NCBI GenBank assembly: GCA_023853785.1
Contig: JAJIRX010000752.1
Span: forward strand, 16,200-80,199
Length of the DNA stretch: 64,000 nucleotides
DNA from: Psilocybe azurescens
Taxonomy: Eukaryota; Basidiomycota; Agaricomycetes; Agaricales; Agrocybaceae
Direction: 5' to 3'
Shown: positions 22,870 through 32,096 of the stretch, piece by piece
Layout of the letters: every line of letters starts with the position of its first letter
How positions within the stretch are numbered: the first letter of the stretch is position 1
The notes under the pieces: generated by a model
Database searches by the model: none
Seen by the model: the letters and a program-made list of their open reading frames with translations, nothing else
What the model was told of the DNA's origin: nothing
Program-made: the position numbers and the translations under genes

Positions 22870-24883
22870 ATTCCGGCCAGAGTCCGCTCACATGGGACAG
22901 TGATCTAATTCACGTACCATACGGAATTTGAATTAATTATGATGTGATGTGTCACACGGCCCGAAAGAGACTTCGGTGAAAAGGCAATTATGTAGTGCTC
23001 GTCACGGTGTCAAGCGAGGGCCCAACAATGTCATGTGAGGTATGGTGTCAAGTGGACACCACCCCTGGTACACTGCACCCTGGCACACCCTCGCCCCGCG
23101 GGGCGATTTTTGATTCGGCAGCCGGTTTTCAGCAAATCTGGCGTCGGCTCCCGTCATTCTAATGCACTTTCTGTTGGGTACTTTCATCCCATTCTGGACA
23201 CTTTTTACCATCCCTGGTATACCAATTTAGGATGAATTGTGGGGAGAATTGGCAGGGGAAGGGGCGGAGGTCCGATTGAGGTAAATAAAATATAAAATAG
23301 AATTTGTACTCGTCATTTGTCTGGCATGAATGCTCGTTTGAGAGATTGCAGTAAAACAGATGGTAAAATGGTTCCTCAATTTATGCAGTTTCTAGTACGG
23401 CCTCCGCCACAAGGTGTTGAAGTGCAGTACGGCTTCCGCATATCTTAAAATGCTCTACATATCCAATACATATTTGTTATGCAGCTCACTTGGCAAATCA
23501 ATTGAAATTTGAATGAGATTGGATGGAATCGGGCCGCATTGACTTGCTCGCCGGGCTTCATCTGAAGCACCACGGGTGCCACGGTATGTAAATATTGAGC
23601 GGCTGCCGTCCCGCCTTCTATTTACTGCCTCGCCCTAGAGCGGCTCCATAACCTGTATATATATAATGGAGCCGTTCTGGTCTCCAAAATTAAGATTGGC
23701 AACTGGGGGAGCTGCTTGAATTGATCATTAGTCGCCGCCACTGGAACTGTGAATCAGCAACCGGTTTTATGTTCAGCGGATGCCGGAAGACAGTCATAAA
23801 TTGAATATCGGCAGCCGGTGTGGGTATGGTGATGGATGACCCAGAAATTTGTGTGGCGGGCTCCGTAGGGTTTTCAATTATTTGCCATCGGTGCCGCGGA
23901 GGTGAAATCCAGAATCTGGGAATTAGGATGGAACAGAAAGCGGTTGCCACAGAAATTTAGATTACACCATAGGCTGCCGTAACTTTCGGAAACGTAGACG
24001 CCATCCAGTTCGGGGAATATGTCGGGCGCCGTCATTGTCGTTGTCTACTATGTCTGCCCGTGTCTGTTGCTCATATTTTAGTATACATGGGTGAATCTCA
24101 ATATGAAATAGTTCCAAAATTATTCCCAAATAAAGTGGAGCGCATAACAACGCGACGGGACCGCCGCCGCAGCTCTCCATGTATATTCTATGCCTTCTAC
24201 ATAATGTGCAACTTGATGAATCACAATCACAATCCCATTTGCAACCTCATTCCCATTCTCATTCCCGTCCTCATTCTTGTTCTTGATATCGTACATGGCA
24301 TTATACTAGCTCATCTACAAACTACAGCTATGGCCACGATGACGATCACAATGACATGCCAATGAAGAGTTCTATAAATGCTGATGAAGAGGGGCAGCAG
24401 TGCACACACTTCGCGCATTCACTGTCCAGACGACCTGGCGAAGACCAACGCGGGGACCAACGCAGAGACCGCATAAAGTATAATAGAGTGAAGGGAAGTT
24501 AAGCGTTGAAGTTGTGGACGCCAATGACGTTAAACGTGGGCGTGATTTATGATGCATGTAATTTGGATGTTTGTACCTGTGGCAGTTTGGGATCGACGGA
24601 CGCCCGTTTATTGGAAGCGATACATGCACGCTGACTAAGACAGGACGAATGGCCGGCTCCCGACTCCTCCTCCTAATCAGCTTTACAGATCGTCCTCTTT
24701 GAAAACATCTTCTCTATCGCTAATATGAACGACTTATTGTTTTGCGGGCTCACGAAAGATGTACAGGCGAGCAGTGTTCAGATATTTTGAAGTCTAATGC
24801 CGAGGTGATGTTCTCCAACTTTTGGATCCTTTGTTTACAACAAGGATTTTGGACAAGTGTTGCATGTCTTCCCACACCTGATT
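22870..24883. other. Mostly non-coding, with short frames
   Basis: Frames such as 23690-23950 (-) and 24060-24365 (+) have no domain signal. GC-rich patches ('ccgcggggcg' at 23097, 'cggcagccgg' near 23120 and 23810) punctuate AT-richer sequence. Confidence 0.4.
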
Positions 24884-25423
24884 CTACAGACATACAGTAA
24901 AGTGGGTGCTGGACATGATCAGGGCGGCGGCGGCCTGTTTACTCACCCTCCGCTTATCAGTTAAAATTCCTGGCAAATACCAAAACAGACATTTATCGTC
25001 CTTATCCGCTATGACGCAGGGATCGGCCGTGTAGTGACTCGGAGAGAACAATGGAGGAAAATTCTTCTTCAACTTCTTTTCCACAAGAGAATTGTGTCCT
25101 GTGCAGTTTGTTGTCATTTGCTTAACATAGTCTTCTACCCTCCAACTTGTGTTCCCTGCAATTATATTGAACTTGTAACAACTATACGTATATATTGGGG
25201 ACACACTTTTGTTTCGAGTTGCCGTAATGAGGACTTCCACGGCTAGATTGACTTCATGCAGAAATTCCAAGTCCCAATTTGCAGGAAAGGGACAGTATTC
25301 TGCAGAGCGGGCTACTGCTAGGTCAAACTTCCGAATAATGTACAGCGCCACTTCCCATGTCAGGCCTGATGCTTGTTCTGGAGTGTTTTGCATGATGATA
25401 GCAAATTTTAACCTTGCGTTCAA
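24884..25423 (-). CDS. Unnamed Agaricomycete protein ('LFWYLPGILTDKRR' type)
   Basis: A 179-codon frame containing 'DLEFLHEVNLAVEVL', 'IYTYSCYKFNIIAGNT', 'FPPLFSPSHYTADPCVIAD' and 'CLFWYLPGILTDKRR'. The phrase order suits a large family of unnamed proteins, often multicopy, in mushroom genomes (recalled pattern, not searched). A GTGAGT donor directly after 'TDKRR' suggests the coding continues into a further exon, so the printed stop at 24884 is probably inside an intron. Upstream, 'MVGAFPRDDLRYANVEV' (about 25430-25480) may be the preceding coding piece. No catalytic motif is visible. Confidence 0.5.
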   Translation of the reverse strand: MNARLKFAIIMQNTPEQASGLTWEVALYIIRKFDLAVARSAEYCPFPANWDLEFLHEVNLAVEVLITATRNKSVSPIYTYSCYKFNIIAGNTSWRVEDYVKQMTTNCTGHNSLVEKKLKKNFPPLFSPSHYTADPCVIADKDDKCLFWYLPGILTDKRRVSKQAAAALIMSSTHFTVCL

Positions 25424-26109
25424 ACTTCTACATTCGCATATCTCAAATCATCACGTGGGAATGCTCCCACCATGAATGTCTTCAGCACGCACGTAACAAT
25501 TTTTTTCTTGCGGTGCGGCCTCCGCCATCCAGCGTTGAATCGCAGCGGAAAAACGGACAGTGAGTGTACACAGGTGGCCGCCGCTCAATGGCCTCACTGC
25601 CCAGCACTCACATTACTGTATGTCAGTAGTCAGGTTTACATGTGAAGCACAACCCAGGAACCTTTATTGCATTACTCGGTCGCGTCCTACGGCATGCCGC
25701 TCAATGTCCCGGCACCCGTCCTTGCATGCTGCATTGCTTTTTACATGAGGAAAAGAGTGTTGGTTTAGTTGGGCTCCTTCTAGCCAAGTTGGTTAATTCA
25801 CGGCAATATCATTGAAATGAAAGACTAGTTTGGAAAGAGGGTGAGAATCAGACCAGCGATATTTTGTCTATTAGAACATGATTATGACTTCTTAGAGGCC
25901 GTGGTTGATACAATGGCAGTGCATCAGATGCTGGGACGATTATTATAATAGTGACTACCTCATTTAAATCAAACTGCTGTTGGATTATTGCCTTTTCTAC
26001 TGCATACATGTATTTTTATCGCCCTATTGAAACTACTCATCGGCCTCCGGCCTTGCTATGGAAGCAGTCGACGCCTCTCTTTTTTCCTCCCCGCTAGTGA
26101 TCGAGTTTG
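25424..26109. other. No recognisable feature
   Basis: Only short frames. Includes the GC patches 'cggcctccgcc' at 25516 and 'cggcctccggcc' at 26041. Confidence 0.4.
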
Positions 26110-27452
26110 TTACATGTACTTCTTCCATTTCCGATGGACCCTGAAGTACAGTATCTGCACACCAAGCGGTAAACCAATGGATTGGTCGACTGCACTATTG
26201 TTGAAAGGCATGTTGATGTCTACCTGATCGCTGCCATCTTGACTGTCTGACCATTCAGGATCTGTAAACCCTTCCGGAACAGACGTTGTGGTGTCACTAC
26301 TATGGTCACTATCACGAACTTGAATCTTCGTCGGGACGTTGTCTCCCATGGAAACATCAACAGGTTCCATGGCTGCCGCCCGTCGCCGCCGCTCTTCCTG
26401 TTGACGGAATAACTGAACCCGTTATAGAAGGTAAGGATACTCCTGGACGATTACAGACATAGGTTCTGGGGCGATGTGTATCTGGTGCGGGTGGAATCAC
26501 CTTTGGATAAAGTAGGCGGTGGTGTTTTTGGAAAAGCGGCGTCCGGGAGTGCGTAGAAGTCTTCTCCAAGTTCCTCGGCGAGTTCCACAGCAGCCCCATA
26601 TCCCCCAATGACATGGCTAGATTGTTCTTTGGCATCCTCGCTGCTCTGAATATATTCATTCATTATAAACCTGGCTTGATTAAGCTTATCGTGGGCATGT
26701 CTCAACACATCCCGAATCGGTTCACAGTTCGGACATCCGGGCTCCGCTACCACAGTGGTGGTGTGATTCGGACGCCGCTCGGCCATTCCAGGTACACCAT
26801 CTTTGAGCATGCTATCACTGGTATCTTCACCAGCAGCCGCATGGCTTCGAAGGTGCTGGAAATTTATTTGATTCAACCATTTCTTATGGCCAAGCGACAT
26901 GCTCATACCTCAGTGTAGTATGCTTCAAAATGCCCTCAATAACTTCAACCGTCACAATCGGTCCCACCTGACCGGTTGGCTGACCTTACCACCAATAGGA
27001 ATGTTCTTTGGTCATGCCAAGGATTGCGAGGTCGCTGTCGGCATTGAATTCCATATTGATGGATCCGGGAAAATCAACTTTGAGTGGATCAATCTTAGGT
27101 CCTTTCTTTAACTCCTCAAACCATGCATCAGAGAATTCCCGCCAACAGGTAAGGGGGGTATACACGATATCCGTGAAGTGCACAGTGACCAATATGTGCA
27201 AGTATTAAGACCTGTAGTTCAAATTAGCGTGCGAGAATAACAATTGATATCACATACAAGTTCGTCTGTAAGATTTCGTGCAAATTGATCTTTGGCGCTT
27301 GTAGGTCTCGTCATTACAGTCCGAACTGCAGTACATAAGCGAGACATCATTAAGTGTAGTTTAAGACGCGCTATGGCTTCCCTCTCATCAAAGGAAGTCT
27401 GTTGCAGAATGGTCGAATGCGGTGTAATGAGCTGTACTTGTTTCATGTTCAT
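26110..27452 (-). pseudogene. Unnamed multi-exon gene, at least one internal stop
   Basis: Starts MNMKQVQLITPH at 27452. Coding pieces in order are: to 'NLTDELV' (about 27262); 'CWREFSDAWFEEL' to 'AILGMTKEHSYWW', a TAA stop, then 'GQPTGQVGPIVTVEVIEGIL' read straight through (27150-26910); an intron of about 54 bp beginning GTATGAGC; 'CPNCEPIRDVLRHAHDKL' to 'VELAEELGEDF' (26530-26850); another intron; then a Met/Asp/Ser-rich acidic end 'EPVDVSMGD' to 26110. The stop sits where TGG-TGG is followed by TAA, as if CAA had mutated. The first junction also loses frame. The CPNC motif and helical segment are the only structural hints. Function unknown. Confidence 0.5.
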
Positions 27453-27499
27453 GGTTTAAATTAAGAAGCAAAGTTCAACTTGATCAATTAGGCAGACGA

Positions 27500-27509
27500 G
27501 TCACATGAC
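27500..27509. promoter_or_regulatory. GTCACATGAC palindrome upstream of gene at 27452
   Basis: Exact GTCACATGAC, 48 bp upstream of the start at 27452. This is the M-box/CBF1-like core bound by bHLH factors in other organisms. The same sequence occurs at 58004-58013 and, inverted, at 8643-8652. Confidence 0.35.
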
Positions 27510-27619
27510 CTGTATCACATTTTGGCCAACATCGGCCGCCGCAGTTTAACACTTCGTGTATTCGGATACCGCTCGTATTCAAGTTATACCAACTGAAATG
27601 TAATTATTTAAAGCCAAGG

Positions 27620-28720
27620 TGTGAGCATATCTGCCGCCTTTGTAACTTCTTCCAATGCCCTCTGCATAATCTCTACCTGTGCCGTTTCCATTTGCAATTG
27701 ATTATACGCGCGTTTTGTAACACATAGGCAGTGTCTACATAAGGGAGGCCCAAGGCGGCTCCCCTCATGTTTTCATGTATGTCTTGAAGTTGTTCTCTGG
27801 TGTAATGCTAAAGAATATCTTGAGTAAATGTCTTTACCACAAAGTTGAATCTTTCACATACAAAGACATATGGCTCTTGTACAGTGGAAGGCATCCCTAT
27901 TTGATCAAGATTCGGGAGCCGGGTATCGGCTTGACCTTGGTGGCGGCGGCCGTCTCGCCTGACATTGACATGCCTTGTATGCACAAAACGGGCTTCCGCA
28001 TCGGGCCTGAAGGTTTTCGATAATGTGCTCCCGACATATGCTCTGTCTTTATCTATAGTGTCTTCAACCATGTCGGCCACAGCATTTATCCGAGGCTCTA
28101 AAGCAGTTATGAAGTGAGAGTCGGATTAATCATAGTTATTGGTTGAGACAACATACCAATGGATTCAGGTGTTAGAGCCTTAGTAAATATACTGTAATCG
28201 TTTTGAAATTGAATTCCATCTGGTAGTAAATCAGCTTAATTAGACTTAATGAAGAGTGGATTCTACCGTTAGAGTCATTTTCGATTTGATGGAAGCTGGG
28301 ATTTTTATGTTCAAGCGGTGGCCGTTCAAGCTCTAATCAAAACCATGTGATTTATCTTGTCGTACTAACATTAAGGTACACACCACCACTGGACGTCCTT
28401 GCAGGAGGAACGGGGTCTGTCTCGTTATCTCCACTAGTACTACAATTAATATTCCATGTAAACAACTCCACTTCACCTTCATACATGTTTTGACCTGGAA
28501 CGTACCTTTCAGTTGCCTTGCCACGGCGAGAGGCGGCAGCTGGGAGCACTTGTTTTTGCGATGGGGTGGCGGAGGCCTCGTATCCTTTTGTTGCTTGTAT
28601 CCCGGGCGTCGATCAACATGGATGCTTTCAACATACTCGACGTCATCATCGCTATGATCTCCTGTTAATGGCTCCAACAGAAATTTTGACGTGGAGGCAT
28701 TTGAAAGGTGCGATGTCAGA
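27620..28720 (-). pseudogene. Unnamed multi-exon gene fragment
   Basis: Coding-like pieces follow each other on the minus strand: 'DHSDDDVEYVESIHVDRRPG' (about 28640), 'ERYVPGQNMYEGEVELFTWN' (about 28470), 'ELERPPLEHKNPSFHQIEND' (about 28300), 'QNDYSIFTKALTPES' (about 28190), 'ADMVEDTIDKDRAYVGSTL' and 'DIGMPSTVQE'-like text to 'FNFVVKTFTQDIL' (27810-28080). Short GT..AG introns separate several of them. Frames change at about 28540 and beyond 27810. No domain is recognised. It could be the 3' part of the EIGSD-repeat gene on the same strand, split from it by the Tc1 insertion (inference). Confidence 0.4.
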
Positions 28721-28817
28721 GTAGCGGCGGCCTTCCCTAACGCGGGGGCGGTTTTTTACTAGCTGGATAGGCAGTATTATTTTCTGCGCACAAGACCAGT
28801 ACAAGGATAAATACCTA

Positions 28818-29042
28818 CAGTGACTCAAAAAACTGTCCGGATGTTTTTGAAATTGAACTTAAACTGACTATAATGACATGTAATCTTAATGAAATTATTT
28901 GATTTAAAATGTACTAGAAAGTCTTAGATCACAGCTTTCAGGAGATATAACATATGTTTGTATTTGTTTGGTTAATATATTATTATTAAATACTTTATAA
29001 AAATAACACATCCGGACAGTTTCTTTGCGGCCCGTTGGAATT
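28818..29042. repeat. Left terminal inverted repeat of Tc1 derivative
   Basis: About 225 bp. The outer core CTGTCCGGATG is at 28833-28843 and the inverted inner core CATCCGGACAG at 29009-29019. It pairs with 29403-29627. Confidence 0.9.
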
Positions 29043-29402
29043 AACACAATAAGGTTTTTTGTTATGGTAAACATGTAAAAAAATATCAAATGAATGAAAA
29101 CATGTTGGAAGTATATAAAAGGACTGAAACTTTACATTCCCCCAAATTTATAGCCAATTATTCTCTACTACACAGTCATGTATTCTCTCTCTTTTAAATT
29201 ATACTCTAACATCATCTTTATGCCAGAAAATGGTGATTATATTTGCAAAACTGATGTCAAGTTGTAGGGCAGAATACTGGAAGAATGGGAGGAAATACCC
29301 AAGGAAGACTATGTGAAATCAATCAATAGTATGTCTAGAAGAGTTTTAGATGTTTTGAAAGCAAAGTGTGGTCACACAAAGTACTGGTTTATATAGATAC
29401 CC

Positions 29403-29627
29403 ATATTCCAACAGGCCGCAAAGAAACTGTCCGGATGTGTTATTTTTATAAAGTATTTAATAATAATAGAGAAACCAAACAAATACAAACATATGCTATA
29501 TTATCTGAAAGCTGTGATCCAGGGCTTTCCAGTACATTTTAGATCATGTAATTTCATAAGGATTACATGACATTATAGTCAATTTAAGTTCAATTTCAAA
29601 AACATCCAGACAGTTTTTGAGTCACTG
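29403..29627. repeat. Right terminal inverted repeat of Tc1 derivative
   Basis: The inner core CTGTCCGGATG is at 29427-29437. The outer core, CATCCAGACAG at 29603-29613, has one mismatch. It matches the right end of copy 1 (4430-4657). Confidence 0.9.
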
Positions 29628-30189
29628 TATTTCGGTGTCCGTCCCAACTTCTAGACTGATGTCCGACTCTATTTCTACGATGTCTGCATGAGCGCCAGAG
29701 GCCGGGACGTGTCTGCCTGATTCACTCGTATCCGACCCAATCTCTATGCTGGCGTCCGATCCAATCTCAAGGATATCTGTGTGAGTTCCGGCGGCTGTTG
29801 TATAAGCATCGGAGGCCGCTGGAGGGCCCAACATGAGACGAATGTTTACTGGCTGGGAGGATAATATTAAGAATATACTGGGAGAGATTCTTCAAGAGTA
29901 TTACCGTTTTTGTTTGTATCTAACTGCATCTCTGAGCTGATGTCCGATCCGATTTCGACGATGTCATTGAGTGTGTCGGAGGCCGGGCCAGGACGGGCAG
30001 GGGTTCACTGGCTGAAAAGATTGCATTATTGACATATTTTCAATGCCTATTCAATAAAGAATTACCATTTTCAAGCATATTATCCGACTCTATCTCGATG
30101 CTGCATCCGACCCAATTTCCACTAAGCCATCCAGCTCATCGGTACCTAAACAAATGTCGATATCCTCGTTGGATTCACTAGAAGAGCTG

Positions 30190-30550
30190 TTTGAAGGTTG
30201 CCAGTTCCTATCTTTGATGCTGTCTGGCCCACAGATCAAGGTATTCAGGGTCAGTGGCCCATCCATTTGGATCTCAATGTTGGGATCTAAACAAATGTTG
30301 ATATCCTCGTCGAGTGAGCTGGAAGACCTGTTTGAAGGTTGCCAGTCTCCATCGTCGCTGCTGTCTGGCCTGCAGATCAATGTATTCAGGGTCAGCGGCT
30401 CATTCATTTGGATCTCAATGCTGGGATCTAAACAAATGTTGATATCCTCGTCGAATGAGCTGGAAGACCTGTTGGAAGGTTGCCAGTCCCCATCGTCGCT
30501 GCTGTCTGGCCTGCAGATCAATGTATTTAGGGTCAGCGGCCCTGTGAAGA
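30190..30550. repeat. 141-bp in-frame tandem repeat, about 2.7 copies
   Basis: Starts of 'tgtctggcc' at 30221, 30362 and 30503 give a 141-bp period (47 codons). The unit encodes 'PLTLNTLICRPDSSDDGDW' followed by 'SSSSFDEDINICLDP'. Length is a multiple of three and frame is kept, so expansion occurred under coding constraint or recently. Confidence 0.9.
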
Positions 30551-30734
30551 CAGTCACAGCGGCCACCGCCTTGTCATTAGATCCTACTTCGATGAGGTCA
30601 TTGGTGATCTTACCTCCTCCTACATGCTCGTCTGTCCCAATGTCAAAATGCCTGTCTTCAACGTCGGATCCAATTTCGATATCTCCTGGCTCACTGGAAA
30701 TAGATCTTTCGGCAGCCGCATCTCCGCCTTGCAC

Positions 30735-31440
30735 ACTCTCGCTGTCGGTCCCAACTTCGAATTCTTCATTATGAAAGCCGGCAGCCGCACTCTCCTTGCA
30801 CGCTCACACTATCAGTCCCAATCTCAAACTCTTCATCGCCTAAGCCGTCAGCTGCACCTCGCGACGCTCTCGCTGTCGGTCCCAACCTCCAATTCTTCAT
30901 CACCCATGCCGACAGCTGCACCACCACCTCGCACACTCTTGCTGTCGGTCCCAACTTCGAAGTTTTTCATCACCCATACCGGCAGCCGCATCTCCACCTT
31001 GCACGCTCTCGCTGTCGGTCCCAACCTCCAATTCTTCATCACCCATACCGGCAGCCGCATCTCCATCTTGCACGCTCTCGCTGTCGGTCCCAACCTCCAA
31101 TTCTTCATTATCCATGTCGACAGCTGCACCACCACCTCGCACGCTCTCGCTGTCGGTCCCAACTTCTAACTCTTCATCACCCATCCCGACAGCTGCACCT
31201 CCACCCCGCGACGCTCTCGCTGTCGGTCCCAACCTCCAATTCTTCATCACCCATACCGGCAGCCGCATCTCCACCTCGCACGCTCTCTCTGTCGGTCCCA
31301 ACCTCCAATTCTTCATCATCCATGTTGACAGCTGCACCACCACCTCGCACGCTCTCGCTGTCAGTCCCAACTTCGAATTCCTCATTACTCATACCGGCTG
31401 CCGCACTTCCACCTCGCACTCTCTCACTGTCGGTCCCAAC
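30735..31440. repeat. 69-bp tandem repeat, about 11 copies
   Basis: 'tcggtccc' (minus-strand GTGGGACCGA side) or a close variant recurs at about 30745, 30813, 30875, 30944, 31015, 31084, 31154, 31223, 31292, 31361 and 31430. Most spacings are 69 bp (23 codons), but some are not multiples of three. The coding frame therefore shifts within the array. Confidence 0.88.
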
Positions 31441-31978
31441 TTCTAACTCTTCATCGCGATCGGACCCTATTTCAATATCTCCATCTTCCGAATCAGACCC
31501 AATCTCGATAATAGCATCAATGTCCAACGGCCTGTCCTCTTGCATAATCTCGCTGTCGGATACGACTTCAATGTTGTTGAGTGTATCGCGTACGCTATCA
31601 ATGTCTGAACCTATTTCGATGTCGTTATAATTGTCCTGTTGAAGTCGATCTTCATCAGCGCCGGTGTCCAAACCAATCTCAATGATGTCGTCGTCGGAAA
31701 TCCGTTGGGTAGCCTCGTCAACTCCCGAGCTATCAGATCCAATTTCCATGCTGAGGTCTGGAGAGGACGCTATAGTGTTAACTTGAACATCGATATACAA
31801 CAAAGATCTTGTTATATACAAAACAAATTCCCAGAATCTATATGCTTACCTCTAGATTTTCTGGGCATGACAGGATAGTAATTCCTATTATTGGCCTACA
31901 CTAAAAATGAGCTCGCCGACTTAAGAGTATGATGGTGGTCGATGACTGAGACGCGACTCGAATAAAAGTTGCAATACG

Positions 31979-31988
31979 GCATGTGACC
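31979..31988. promoter_or_regulatory. GCATGTGACC motif between divergent starts
   Basis: The inverse reads GGTCACATGC, nine of ten bases matching the palindrome found at 27500 and 58003. It lies 109 bp before the start at 32097 and about 111 bp before the opposite start at 31868. Confidence 0.3.
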
Positions 31989-32096
31989 TGATTTGAGCTA
32001 TTTTGAGACAGTTCAAAATTCTTCATCTCCATCAAATTGTCTTCTCTTAACTAAACGCTGAATCTTTGATTAGCTTTCAATACCTCATTCGTGATT

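Larger units (their letters stand above)
28818..29627. mobile_element. Non-autonomous Tc1 derivative, 810 bp, TA target duplication
   Basis: Starts CAGTGACTCAAAAAACTGTC and ends with its inverse. It is flanked by TA at 28816-28817 and 29628-29629, the target duplication of Tc1 elements. It keeps long terminal repeats and a short 3' remnant of the transposase gene (29277-29393, matching about 4311-4416 of copy 1), with the catalytic region gone. The middle (29045-29275) is AT-rich and has no counterpart in copy 1. It inserted into a reading frame of the EIGSD-repeat gene. Confidence 0.93.
29628..31868 (-). pseudogene. EIGSD-motif repeat protein (SUMO-interacting-like motifs)
   Basis: Exon 1 (31850-31868) encodes MPRKSR. 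An 80-bp intron (31770-31849) joins in frame to 'ASSPDLSMEIGSDSSG'. The protein is then an array of short hydrophobic-acidic motifs: 'DIIEIGLDTG', 'DIEIGSDIDS', 'NIEVVSDSE', 'AIIEIGSDSEDG', about ten 23-residue units 'EELEVGTDSESVRGG', 'DIEIGSDVED', 'LIEVGSND', three 47-residue units, 'LVEIGSDA', 'SIEIESD', 'DIVEIGSDISS' (about 29960), 'DILEIGSDASIEIGSDTS' and 'DIVEIESDISLEVGTDTEI' (about 29640). The I-I-E-I-G-S-D-S-E-D pattern, hydrophobic core then acid and Ser, resembles SUMO-interacting motifs (inference). Frames break inside the 23-residue array near 31205 and at least twice more. Downstream coding is cut by the Tc1 derivative. It is divergent from the Zn2Cys6-like gene at 32097, with 228 bp between starts. 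Confidence 0.7.
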
